Assembly: GCF_000336715.1 (NCBI RefSeq)
Contig: NZ_AOMF01000174.1
Location: 20,723 to 84,722, forward strand
DNA length: 64,000 nucleotides
Source of the DNA: Halococcus thailandensis JCM 13552
Lineage (GTDB): Archaea; Halobacteriota; Halobacteria; Halobacteriales; Halococcaceae
Direction of reading: 5' to 3'
The translations under genes and the position numbers were made by a program. The notes under the pieces are model-generated. The model was not told the origin of the DNA, ran no database searches, and saw only the letters and a program-made list of their open reading frames with translations. This document shows, one piece after another, positions 17,208-26,125 of the stretch. Position 1 is the stretch's first letter. Each line of letters opens with the position of its first letter.

Positions 17208-17256
17208 GCGCCCGGGTCGCAAGTCATATCCCTCGATATATTGTCTTGAGGGACAC

Positions 17257-18462
17257 ATGAAACTCGGCGGGGTCCGCGACGGAACGGTGTACGGTACGCA
17301 CGGACTCGACGTTGGAACGTGGAGCGCCGACGACGGATTTCTGACGCTCGGCTCGTTGCCGAACCCCGAATCGGGGGGCGAGAAACTCCGCTTCGACGCG
17401 ATGAACCGGCGCGCTCCGAAACGCCTGCTCCGGCCGCTGACGGGGCTGTACACGACGGCGAACGTCTGGCCGCTCGGTGATGACCAGCTGCTCGCGACGG
17501 TCTCCCGGTGGCTGTTTCGCTCTCCCGACGGCGGACGCTCGTGGACGGTCGTGCACGAACTCCCGGCCTCCTCGGGGCCGATGGGCGTTCTCCCGACGGC
17601 GCTCTGCGAACACCGCGGACGGGTGTATCTCGCCGAATACCCGCTCGGCGACGAGCCGGCACGCGTCCTCGAAAGCGACGACGGCGGGCGAACGTGGTCG
17701 CCGCTCGTCGAGCGAACGGACGTTCGGCATTTCCACGGGCTGTTCGCCGATCCCTATGGCGATCGGCTCTGGGCGACGACCGGCGACACCGATACCGAGA
17801 GCGCGATCGGCGTGCTCTCGGCGGACGGGTTCGAGGCGATCGGCAGCGGCAGCCAGCGCTGGCGCGCCGTCGGCCTCGCCTTCACGCCGGCGGCGATCCT
17901 CTGGGGCGTGGACAGTTCGTACACCGATCGATCGGCGATCCTCCGTCTGCCGCGTGAGCGCCTCGACGATTCCGATCCCGAACCGGAGACGCTCGCGACG
18001 ACCGCCTGTCCGGTGTATTACGCCGAGACGGTCGATCGGCCGGACGAACATTGGCTCGTCGTCTCGACGACATCGACGGGTCGAATCGACAGCACCGCCC
18101 CCGCGGGAGTCGAACGGAACACCTGCGATGGCGTCGCCAGGGTGCTCGCGGCTTCCTCGGCGTCGGACTACGAGGACTGGTACGAACTCTACGCGACCGA
18201 GCGCCGCGACGCGGTCGGCGAACACGTCGATGCGGTCCCGTCGTCGAACGGCTATCTGTTTCTGGCGACCGATCCCGAGCGCGGCCTGCTGATCAACCCC
18301 TACAACACGACCGACGACAACGGCGAGATCGTCACCATCCCGCCCGCCGCGTTCGACGAGCGGGCGTTCAGGCAGGACACCGACACGTGCGCGGATGGTG
18401 ATGGGAACGACGGCATCGACCGGGCAGCCGATACCGATGGAACTGCGAGGACACGCCGATGA
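17257..18462 (+). CDS. BNR/Asp-box beta-propeller protein (sialidase-like fold)
   Basis: A 401-aa protein with repeated Asp-box motifs (SPDGGRSWTVV at about residue 88 and SDDGGRTWSPL at about 143), the signature of sialidase-like six-bladed propellers. There is no signal peptide and the catalytic Tyr/Glu and Arg triad of true sialidases is not evident, so a binding or scaffolding role is as likely as hydrolysis. Its stop overlaps the formyltransferase start (ATGA), tying it to a sugar-modification step. Confidence 0.65.
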   Translation: MKLGGVRDGTVYGTHGLDVGTWSADDGFLTLGSLPNPESGGEKLRFDAMNRRAPKRLLRPLTGLYTTANVWPLGDDQLLATVSRWLFRSPDGGRSWTVVHELPASSGPMGVLPTALCEHRGRVYLAEYPLGDEPARVLESDDGGRTWSPLVERTDVRHFHGLFADPYGDRLWATTGDTDTESAIGVLSADGFEAIGSGSQRWRAVGLAFTPAAILWGVDSSYTDRSAILRLPRERLDDSDPEPETLATTACPVYYAETVDRPDEHWLVVSTTSTGRIDSTAPAGVERNTCDGVARVLAASSASDYEDWYELYATERRDAVGEHVDAVPSSNGYLFLATDPERGLLINPYNTTDDNGEIVTIPPAAFDERAFRQDTDTCADGDGNDGIDRAADTDGTARTRR

Positions 18463-19337
18463 GCGAACGACTGCGCGTCGGCGTGCTGGCGAACCCGATG
18501 CTCACGCGGTTCGAGGAGGAGGCACTCGAAAACGTCGCCACGCTCGACGGGGTGACGATCGACGAAGTGGTCGTCGACGGTTCGGTGACGGAGGGATCGG
18601 CGCTCGCGGCGGGGGCCGACGCCGTCAATCAGGGTACCAGCATCTCGCTCGCCGATCTCAAACTGTTCGTCGACGTGGTCCGCGAGAGCGGGCTGAAGGC
18701 GTTCATCCACGGCGACGAGAAACTCGGCTGGCTGCTCGGCGAGACCGAACAGATGGACTGGCTCCAGTCCCGGCCCGTCACCGAAGTCGACTGCCTGCGA
18801 GAGGCGTCGATCCGTGAGTGCGAGCCGGTGTCGGCCGGCGGAGCCTGGAACACGCTGCCCGACGACGTGACTTCGGACCTCGGTGACTCCTGCGATGTGG
18901 TGATCCGCTTCGGCTTCGGCCTGCTCAAGGGGCCGATCCTGGATGCACCCGAACACGGCGTTCTCAGTGTCCACACGAGCGATATCCGGGAGTATCGCGG
19001 CATGGGACACAAGATCTCCTTCGTGAACGACGATCCGAGCGCCGCGATCACGCTCCAGCAACTCTCGGAGGAAATCGACGGCGGGCGCATCGTCACCGTC
19101 ATGTCGCGCGAACTGCCGCCCACACCCACGCTCGACGACGTGTGGGACGCGGTCTACGCGCTCCAGACGGAGATCTTCGCCGCCGGCATCGAGCAGCTCC
19201 AGGCGGGGGACAGTCCGTCGCAGCCGGACGAACTGGGGCCGTACTACCCACACAGCCTCCAGCAGCGCAACCCGCGGTTCGTCGCGCGACTGCTCGCGAA
19301 GAACAACTGGCGGCGGCTGCAAAAGCGTCTGTCGTGA
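18459..19337 (+). CDS. Formyltransferase-fold protein (sugar N-formyltransferase candidate)
   Basis: A 292-aa protein with the formyltransferase (PF00551-type) core: CDVVIRFGFGLLKGPIL, then GVLSVHTSDIREYRGMG (the HxS...YRG motif) and ITLQQLSEEIDGGRIV with the catalytic Asp. The usual catalytic Asn before the His is not obvious. In glycan loci such enzymes N-formylate amino sugars with formyl-tetrahydrofolate; tRNA-Met formylation is not expected in archaea. It is coupled by ATGA to the propeller gene and followed by an oligo-T terminator. Confidence 0.7.
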   Translation: MSERLRVGVLANPMLTRFEEEALENVATLDGVTIDEVVVDGSVTEGSALAAGADAVNQGTSISLADLKLFVDVVRESGLKAFIHGDEKLGWLLGETEQMDWLQSRPVTEVDCLREASIRECEPVSAGGAWNTLPDDVTSDLGDSCDVVIRFGFGLLKGPILDAPEHGVLSVHTSDIREYRGMGHKISFVNDDPSAAITLQQLSEEIDGGRIVTVMSRELPPTPTLDDVWDAVYALQTEIFAAGIEQLQAGDSPSQPDELGPYYPHSLQQRNPRFVARLLAKNNWRRLQKRLS

Positions 19338-19356
19338 GGTTGCAACCGGTGCGTTA

Positions 19357-19376
19357 ATCCCCCCGACCGTTTTTTA
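19357..19376 (+). terminator. Oligo-T transcription terminator
   Basis: Six consecutive T (19370-19375) follow a C-rich stretch about 33 bases after the formyltransferase stop. T-runs of this kind are the usual archaeal terminator, so this probably ends the wecB-to-formyltransferase unit. Confidence 0.55.
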
Positions 19377-19567
19377 GGGAGTGGTATCGACGCCCCATCG
19401 ACGGCTCGATCCCGCGGTCGGGGCTCCTGGATGGTGGGCGGAGACGGTGGGTACTGACAATGGCGAGCAACGAGGAGATGGCCGACTCGGGGTTCGGATC
19501 CCGTACATTCGGCGGTACATCCCCGACGAGAACTGAATGTCACAACCGCAGTCTTTTGATAGACCCC

Positions 19568-20977
19568 TCAGTCGACCAGATAGCCGAGATCGGAGAGCTG
19601 TTGCTTCATCGCGTCGGTGAACTCCCCGTCGCGATCCTCCGTCGAGACCGGTTGGCCATCCGTTTCGAGGATCGTTTCGAGTTCGTCGTCCAGATTCTCG
19701 ACGACAGCGGACTCGTCGTCGGAGACGTCGCTGGTCTCGTCGGGGAGGGCGAACAGTTCGGCGCGCTCGTCGCTTTTCAGATATTTGAACTCGTCGGTGC
19801 GAAGCGCGTGCAGCGTCGCTTCGTGGTAGCGTTCCCGGTCGAATTCGGCGTTCAGTTCCTCGAACCGATCCAGGTTTTTCAGCGTGCGCTTCGCGCCGCG
19901 CTGGGTGAGGGTGTGCTCGCGCGTTTCCTCGCGCAGATCGACACCCTGCATCCCCGTCGTGTCCGCGTCGGCGGATTCGAGCAGCGTCGTCATCAGATCG
20001 GCGTGCTGGACGGTCTCGCCGTCGTGATCGACGAGCGCGTCGGCACCGTGGACGATGCAGGGGACGTGGGTCACGGCGTCGTCGGCGACGACGAGATGCG
20101 CGAGCATCCCCTGTTCGCCGAACAGTTCGCCGTGGTCGGCGGTGACGACGAAGACGGTGTTGTCGAGATCGAGCCCTCTGATGTGGGCGAAGAGATCGCC
20201 GACCAGCTCGTCCGTGTGGGCGATCTCGGCGTCGTAGAGCGCGTGGAGGACGTTCCACTCGTCGTCGCTGAGTTCGCAGCCGTCGGCGATGAGCTGGTGG
20301 AAGTTGTCGTGGTGGTACTGGCCGAACGCCAGCGCCTCGTCGACGGTCATCTCGAAGTCGTCGGCGTAGGGCTCCAGGAAGCGCCGTGGTGGGTGGTAGG
20401 GGTGGTGCGGGTCGCCGTAGTGGGCGTAGAGGAAGAATGGCTCGTCGCTTCCGGCGTACGAACCGATCCGCCGCTTGGCGATCTCGTTCATCACGAACCC
20501 GGTCCCGTGTTTTCTGGTGTCGGTCGTCAGTCCGGGGCCGTGGCGACGGCAGTTGTGCAAGTATTTGAGCAGGATGCGCGGACCGGCCTCCTGAACCAGC
20601 GTGTCGGCGCTCAGCCACGTGAACTCGTCGAAGCCGCGATCGAGATCGGTGCCGCCACTCAGATGGGAGTTCGGCGAGAGACAGGTGGTTCGGTAGCCGG
20701 CGCGTTGGAGGCGCTCGGGCACCGTATCGAGCTCCGCGGGGATGGCGTCGTTCTGCATACCTGCCCCGTGGTGGGTGGGTGTCGTGCCGGTGAGGATCGA
20801 CGCGCTCGACGCGAGCGTCCAGATGCCGTGCGTGTGGCAGTTGTCGAACGAGCGCCCGCGCGTGGCCCCGGCGATGCGGTCGAGGTTGGGCGTCGTATCG
20901 CGTGTGTAGCCACCCATCGTGGTGTGATCGGCACGGGTGCTTTCGAGGGTTATCCAGACGACGTTTGGCTGTCGCAT
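19568..20977 (-). CDS. Sulfatase-like alkaline-phosphatase-superfamily enzyme with Thr nucleophile
   Basis: A 469-aa protein beginning MRQPNVVWITLESTRADHTT, the first metal-binding block of the sulfatase/phosphodiesterase superfamily. The nucleophile block reads TLASSASILTG (about residues 54-64). In true sulfatases this position is Cys or Ser, converted to formylglycine; here it is Thr, as in phosphoglycerol and phosphoethanolamine transferases. VVTADHGELFGE (about 275) supplies metal ligands. No membrane helices are seen. A phosphotransferase or phosphodiesterase acting on glycan is more likely than a sulfatase. Confidence 0.8.
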   Translation of the reverse strand: MRQPNVVWITLESTRADHTTMGGYTRDTTPNLDRIAGATRGRSFDNCHTHGIWTLASSASILTGTTPTHHGAGMQNDAIPAELDTVPERLQRAGYRTTCLSPNSHLSGGTDLDRGFDEFTWLSADTLVQEAGPRILLKYLHNCRRHGPGLTTDTRKHGTGFVMNEIAKRRIGSYAGSDEPFFLYAHYGDPHHPYHPPRRFLEPYADDFEMTVDEALAFGQYHHDNFHQLIADGCELSDDEWNVLHALYDAEIAHTDELVGDLFAHIRGLDLDNTVFVVTADHGELFGEQGMLAHLVVADDAVTHVPCIVHGADALVDHDGETVQHADLMTTLLESADADTTGMQGVDLREETREHTLTQRGAKRTLKNLDRFEELNAEFDRERYHEATLHALRTDEFKYLKSDERAELFALPDETSDVSDDESAVVENLDDELETILETDGQPVSTEDRDGEFTDAMKQQLSDLGYLVD

Positions 20978-21087
20978 TCTTCCGGAAGGGTTTCACGCTC
21001 GGTGGCTTATGCACCTCGGTATGGCGCGTCGTTCGCCGGCACCGATCGCGTGTGGACACACCACGCGGCGGTCGAGAGCGGTAAACG

Positions 21088-21095
21088 TTTATAAC
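21088..21095 (+). promoter_or_regulatory. TATA box upstream of the 13-helix membrane protein
   Basis: TTTATAAC lies 60 bases before the ATG at 21155, giving a short leader of about 35 nt. It is the clearest promoter in this intergenic region. Confidence 0.5.
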
Positions 21096-21154
21096 GCCGC
21101 TTCGAGAGTGCGAGTACGTTTGGCTGCGCCACGGACGCGGCATGGATTGATACG

Positions 21155-23257
21155 ATGAGTACGCTCACGACCTCACAACCGAACAACCGCGCACAGAAAC
21201 TCGCGCTCGTCGTCGGCTATCTCGCGCTCGCCGGTGGCGTGTTGTTCGCCTACGGCAAGCCCGCAACGGGCTACGAGATCGACATCTACGGCTCGACGCC
21301 GATCGGCTTCTGGCTCGGCGTCGCGATCGCACTGCTGGTCGCGGTGTTCGTCACGCTGTACGCGCCGGAGGGCTACGTCAGTCTCGCGGGCCTGAGCCTC
21401 GGCGGCGGCTCGATTGTCGCGATCGCGGGGCTGCCACTGCTACGGAGCTACTTCTACTACGGCTCCGGCGACGGCCTGACACATCTCGGCTGGACGCGCG
21501 ACCTTCTCGACGGATCACTGAGCGCGTTCGGGCTGTTCTATCCGGGCGTCCACACTTCGTCGCTGTTCATCCGCGGTGTCGCGAACACGACAGTCCCGCG
21601 CTCGTTGCTGTTGATCGTGCTCGCGTACGTCGTCGCCTATCTCGTCTTCATCCCGCTCTGTGTCCGCTCGATGACCTCCCATCGCGGCGCGATGTTGCTG
21701 AGCGGACTCGCCGGTCTCCTGGTGCTGCCGATCAACCACATGGGGGTGAACTACATGACGCCCCACCCGATCTCGGATTCGATCCTCATCACGCCGGTCA
21801 TCGTCTATCTGCTGATCAACTATCTCACCAGTCCGACCGACGTCTTCGAGTCACGCCTGCCGGTATCGGCGGTGAGTGCGACCTTCGCGGTCGCGCTCGG
21901 TGGCCTCGTGCTCTTTCACTCACAGCAGGCCGCGAATCTGATCATACTGTTCATCACGCTCTCGGGCGTACAGCTTCTCTATCGATCCATACGACCGGAT
22001 AGCGCCATCGCCTCTCACCGGACGATGTACGGGCCGACGGTGTTCCTCATCGGCTCGTTCATGCTCTGGTCGATCGGCCGGGGACGGTACGAAAGCTCCG
22101 TCAACGCGGTGCTTCGCGAACTGTTGAGCTTCCTCACGGGCGGGGCCGAACTCGGTGCCTCGACGGCCAGTCAGGCGGCATCGCTGACCGCCATCGGCGG
22201 CTCGATCGTCGAGCTGTTCCTCAAACTGTTCGGCGTGAGTCTCGTCGTCGCCGCCCTTGCGGGGCTCCTGATGGTGACGAGTCTCTTCGGTCGGCTACGC
22301 GACGCGCCCGACACGACGGCGTTGATCAAGTACTTCACTATCGGGCTGGTGGTGTTGATCCCGTACTCGCTGCTGTTCTACATCGGTACCGTCTCCGAAC
22401 TGTTCTTCCGCAACGCCGGACTCATCATGCTGTTCGCGACGATCCTCGGCTCGATCGCGCTCTATCGCTACGTCTCCGGGCTCTCCGAGATCGCCCCGAT
22501 CGGCAGCGTTCGCGCAGTATTATCGGTGATCATCGTCGCGATGCTCGCGCTCTCGGTCGTGGTCGTCTTCCCGTCGCCGTACATCTTCCAGCCGAACGAT
22601 CAGGTGAGCGAGACCCAGATGTCCGGCTACGGGTACGCCTTCGAGCACAGTGTGGAGGAGACGCCGATCTATGGGCTGCGGAGTGGGCCGTGGCGGTACA
22701 AACACGGCGCTCTCGGCGTCGAAGGGACGCCCGTCTCACAGCATGGTCGCGGGATCCCGGGTGAGAACCTCAGCGCACTTGCGGGCCGGACGTCGAACGA
22801 CCGATACGTGGCCGTGACAGAGGCCGCCCGCGAGCGCGAGGTGGAGGTCTACCGAAGCCTGCGTTACAGCCGCGAGAACGTCAGCGCGCTCGATCACCAG
22901 TCCGGCGTCAGTCTCGTCCAGACGAACGGCGAGTTCGACCTGTATCACGTCGCCGGCAGTTCGCCCGCCGACAGGGCGAGCGCCACCGTCGCGAACGAAA
23001 CCCGTACCGCCGGTGCGAACGGGACGACGCCGCGGGCACCGCCGGCGAACCGCTCGGTGTTCGGCAACGCAGCGACGCCGTCGCGCACGCCGACGGCGAC
23101 CGCGACGCCAACCACTACCGCAACCGCAACGGCGACTGCCACCGCGACACCGACCGCAACGCCGACGACCACCGATTCCGAGTCGATATTCGGCATCATC
23201 GACGGGTTGTCGAACGACACGACGACGCCGACGAGCGGACCGACTGTCGGCGGGTAG
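21155..23257 (+). CDS. Multi-spanning membrane protein with Thr/Pro-rich tail (glycan polymerase or GT-C candidate)
   Basis: A 700-aa protein with about 13 predicted membrane helices between residues 15 and 475, then a soluble region and a Thr/Pro/Ala low-complexity stretch (about 640-680). An early loop, YYGSGDGLTHLGWTRDL...LFYPGVH, has the acidic residue/His character of GT-C transferase loops. Size and context fit an oligosaccharide polymerase, GT-C transferase or similar, but no family motif is decisive. The acid-tail low complexity suggests an extracellular stalk. It is followed after 89 bases by the phosphodiesterase-family gene. Confidence 0.6.
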   Translation: MSTLTTSQPNNRAQKLALVVGYLALAGGVLFAYGKPATGYEIDIYGSTPIGFWLGVAIALLVAVFVTLYAPEGYVSLAGLSLGGGSIVAIAGLPLLRSYFYYGSGDGLTHLGWTRDLLDGSLSAFGLFYPGVHTSSLFIRGVANTTVPRSLLLIVLAYVVAYLVFIPLCVRSMTSHRGAMLLSGLAGLLVLPINHMGVNYMTPHPISDSILITPVIVYLLINYLTSPTDVFESRLPVSAVSATFAVALGGLVLFHSQQAANLIILFITLSGVQLLYRSIRPDSAIASHRTMYGPTVFLIGSFMLWSIGRGRYESSVNAVLRELLSFLTGGAELGASTASQAASLTAIGGSIVELFLKLFGVSLVVAALAGLLMVTSLFGRLRDAPDTTALIKYFTIGLVVLIPYSLLFYIGTVSELFFRNAGLIMLFATILGSIALYRYVSGLSEIAPIGSVRAVLSVIIVAMLALSVVVVFPSPYIFQPNDQVSETQMSGYGYAFEHSVEETPIYGLRSGPWRYKHGALGVEGTPVSQHGRGIPGENLSALAGRTSNDRYVAVTEAAREREVEVYRSLRYSRENVSALDHQSGVSLVQTNGEFDLYHVAGSSPADRASATVANETRTAGANGTTPRAPPANRSVFGNAATPSRTPTATATPTTTATATATATATPTATPTTTDSESIFGIIDGLSNDTTTPTSGPTVGG

Positions 23258-23346
23258 ACGGGCGTTGCGGACGGTGTGTGGGTGACGATGCGAATGGAAA
23301 CGGTAATGGGCGTCACGAGAGGAAATCCAGCCAGTATGTACCAACT

Positions 23347-24951
23347 ATGAACGAGGGTGATGCCAGACGCCGAGCGCTCGTTCTCGGTCTCGACGGCGTG
23401 CCCTGGGAGCGCCTGCGCGCGTGGGCGGCGGCGGGCGAGCTGCCGAACGTCGCCGCCCTCATCGACGAGGGTGCGGCGGGGCCGCTCGCGAGCACGCAGC
23501 CCGCGAACACCGCGCTCGCGTGGCCCTCGATCGCCACCGGCGTCCGGCCGGACAAACACGGGATCTACGCGTTCTACAAGCTCGGGACGAACTACCGCCA
23601 TCGCGTCAACACCGGCGAGGACGTCGCCCAGCCCGCACTCTGGGAGCTCGTCTCACCCTCGACGGTCGTCAACATGCCGATGACCTACCCCGCCTCCTCC
23701 ATCGACGGGCGGATGGTCACGGGGATGATGACACCGAACCGGGACGAGGGGTTCACCCACCCGCCCGAACTCGCCGCGACGATCGTCGATCGCGTGCCCG
23801 ACTACGAGATCGGGCTCGATTGGAACGAGTATCGCGACCGACCTGGGGAGTTCCCCGACGCGCTCGCGTCGCTTGTCGCCGCCCGTCGCGAACTGATGAA
23901 CGACTTTCTCGCGGACGACTGGCGGCTGTTCTTCTTCGTCTACACCGCTCCCGACCGCCTCCAGCATCTCCTCTGGGACGAGGAGATCCTCCTCGATCAC
24001 TACAAACAGCTCGACGCCGTACTCGGCGATGCCCGCGAGGCGGCGGCCGACAACGACGCGAACCTCTTCGTCGTCTCCGATCACGGGTTCGGGCCTATCG
24101 AGAAGAACGTCCACGTCAACCGGGTGCTCGCCGATGCCGGCTATCTCACGCCGAAATCGGACACCGGCACGCGAAGTACGCTCTCGCGGATCGGCCTCAC
24201 CAAGGAGCACGTGCTCGGCGCGCTCGACAGGTTCGATATCGACGTCGACGAGCTCGCCACACGGCTGCCGGACGCGCTCGTCGATCGCCTCGCCACCGGC
24301 ATCCCCGGCGAGAACGTGCGTTACGACGTCGCTTACGACGAGACGACCGCGTTCGTCCACGCCCAGGGCACTCTCTACGTCAACGACACCGAGCGCTTCG
24401 AGCAGGGGATCGTCCCGCCGGGGCGGATCGACGCGCTGAAAGCCGAACTGACCGACACCTTCACACGAGTCCGTGATCCAGACACCGACGAGCGCGTTCT
24501 CGACGTTCACGATGGTGACGAGCTGTTCCCGACCGACGACGCCGCGCCGGATCTCGTCGTCGAGCCGCGCGAGGGCTACTACGTCAAACCCTCGCTCTCC
24601 GAGACGGTGTTCTCCGATCCCGGCAGTCACGCCGCCGATCACCGTCCTGAGGGGATCTTCCTCGCCGAAGGACCGGACATCGCCGCCGGCGCGACGCCGA
24701 CCGACGCGAGCGTGTTCGACGTCGCGCCGACGGTGCTCCACAGCATGAGTACGGCGGTGCCCACGTCCGTCGACGGGCGCGTGCTCGACGAGCTGTTCGC
24801 GCCCGATTCGTCGGCCGCCGACCGATCGATCGAAACCGTCGATATCACGGGTTCCGGTGACGGGCCGGGCGACGGTGGCGACGGCGGGAGTACCGACGAG
24901 GACTTCAGCGACGTCGAGGAACGCCTGCGAGGGCTGGGGTACGTCGAGTAA
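23347..24951 (+). CDS. Type I phosphodiesterase / nucleotide pyrophosphatase-like protein
   Basis: A 534-aa alkaline-phosphatase-superfamily enzyme. RALVLGLDGVPWERL gives the first metal Asp, NTALAWPSIATGVRPDKHGI is the nucleophile block with Thr, and FVVSDHGFGPIEKNVHVN supplies further metal ligands. It resembles haloarchaeal and other prokaryotic type I phosphodiesterases with substrates such as sugar nucleotides or phosphoglycans. The ATG at 23347 is preferred; upstream residues are unlike a domain. Its TAA overlaps the ATG of the next glycosyltransferase (TAATG), so they are cotranslated. Confidence 0.85.
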   Translation: MNEGDARRRALVLGLDGVPWERLRAWAAAGELPNVAALIDEGAAGPLASTQPANTALAWPSIATGVRPDKHGIYAFYKLGTNYRHRVNTGEDVAQPALWELVSPSTVVNMPMTYPASSIDGRMVTGMMTPNRDEGFTHPPELAATIVDRVPDYEIGLDWNEYRDRPGEFPDALASLVAARRELMNDFLADDWRLFFFVYTAPDRLQHLLWDEEILLDHYKQLDAVLGDAREAAADNDANLFVVSDHGFGPIEKNVHVNRVLADAGYLTPKSDTGTRSTLSRIGLTKEHVLGALDRFDIDVDELATRLPDALVDRLATGIPGENVRYDVAYDETTAFVHAQGTLYVNDTERFEQGIVPPGRIDALKAELTDTFTRVRDPDTDERVLDVHDGDELFPTDDAAPDLVVEPREGYYVKPSLSETVFSDPGSHAADHRPEGIFLAEGPDIAAGATPTDASVFDVAPTVLHSMSTAVPTSVDGRVLDELFAPDSSAADRSIETVDITGSGDGPGDGGDGGSTDEDFSDVEERLRGLGYVE

Positions 24952-26018
24952 TGCGCGACACCGAACTGCTCATCGTCGGACGGCAGGGACCGGGCGGCAT
25001 CGGCCAGTATATCAGCGAGCAGCGCCGCCATCTCGCCGGCCGACTCCACGTGTCGGCACACAAGAGCGGCGCGTTCGACACCGAGGGCGTCGGCGCGTTC
25101 GTCCGCTCGCTGCTGGTCATCCTCTGGAACATGCTCTCCTATACGATGCGCTCGCGGCCGGACATCGTCCACGTCCACTCCTCGCACCGGTTCTCGTTCT
25201 ACCGGGCGGGTTACTACGTGCTCTTCAGCAAGTACGTCTGGCGGTGTCCCGTCGTCTTCCACGTCCACGGCTCCTCGTTCGACGTGTTCGTCTCGACGGA
25301 GTCGCGACCCGTGCGGTGGTTCCAGTCGGTCGTGTTCGGTGCCGCCGACGAGATCGTCGTCCTCTCGGAATACTGGAAGGAGACGCTCTCGAAACACACC
25401 GACCCCGAGAAACTCACCGTGATCCCGAACGCGGTCGACGCCGCCGACTACACGCCGTCGTTCGACGGCGACGTCCCGCACATCGTGACGGTCTCGAACC
25501 AGCTCCCGCGCAAGGGCGTCGTCGAGTTCGCCGAGGCGGTCGACGAGCTCACCGACCGTGATCTGGAGTTCCGGGTGACGATCGCGGGCAAGGGACCGCT
25601 CTCGAACCACTCCGAGCGGCTGGCCACGACCTACGACAACGTGGAGTATCTCGGCTACATCTCCGAGGAGAAAAAGCACGAGCTGCTCGGTGCGGGCTCG
25701 ATCTTCGTCCTGCCCTCCCACGCCGAGGGGCTGCCGATAGCGATGCTCGAAGCGATGGCCGCGGGCAACGCCATCGTCTCGACGACGGTGGGCGCGATTC
25801 CGGAAGTGATCGACGACGAGCGCGGCCTACTCGTCGAACCGGGCGACGCCGACGGGCTCGCCGACGCGCTCACGGAACTCGTCGCCGATCCCGAGCGCGT
25901 GGCCGCGATGGGCGAGGCGAACCGGCAGGCGGCGAGCGACGAGTACGCCTGGGAGACCGTCACCGAGGAACTGCTCGCGACCTACGACCGCAATCTCGCC
26001 GCCGAGGCGCTCCGCTGA
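24951..26018 (+). CDS. Family 4 glycosyltransferase
   Basis: A 355-aa GT-B (GT4) transferase. N-terminal GRQGPGGIGQYI is the glycine-rich acceptor-domain loop, and the C-terminal domain carries LGAGSIFVLPSHAEGLPIAMLEAMAAG with the E-x7-E donor-site motif (about residues 260-275). It uses a nucleotide-activated sugar; donor and acceptor are unknown. It overlaps the preceding phosphodiesterase gene by one base. Confidence 0.88.
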   Translation: MRDTELLIVGRQGPGGIGQYISEQRRHLAGRLHVSAHKSGAFDTEGVGAFVRSLLVILWNMLSYTMRSRPDIVHVHSSHRFSFYRAGYYVLFSKYVWRCPVVFHVHGSSFDVFVSTESRPVRWFQSVVFGAADEIVVLSEYWKETLSKHTDPEKLTVIPNAVDAADYTPSFDGDVPHIVTVSNQLPRKGVVEFAEAVDELTDRDLEFRVTIAGKGPLSNHSERLATTYDNVEYLGYISEEKKHELLGAGSIFVLPSHAEGLPIAMLEAMAAGNAIVSTTVGAIPEVIDDERGLLVEPGDADGLADALTELVADPERVAAMGEANRQAASDEYAWETVTEELLATYDRNLAAEALR

Positions 26019-26125
26019 GCGTTGTTCTCGTCGACGGATTCGCCAGCACGACCACAAGAGCGAAACCCGACCCGTGAGAGAGGAACGATATGATCGACAG
26101 CCGAGGGGCCGGGAGGCCGCGATAG

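Noticed and set aside
19485-19515. A GGGTTCGGATCCC sequence resembling a tRNA T arm.
   Set aside because: The conserved A at position 58 is G here, and no acceptor, D or anticodon stems can be folded around it on either strand.
19460-21094. A 544-codon open frame on the plus strand.
   Set aside because: It is the antisense shadow of the sulfatase-like gene at 19568-20977, whose motifs are clear; high GC keeps such frames open.
23085-23190. ACCGCGACG-like short repeats, examined as a possible CRISPR or minisatellite.
   Set aside because: They encode the Thr/Pro/Ala tail of the membrane protein; units are irregular and there are no spacers. No CRISPR array was seen anywhere in the window.
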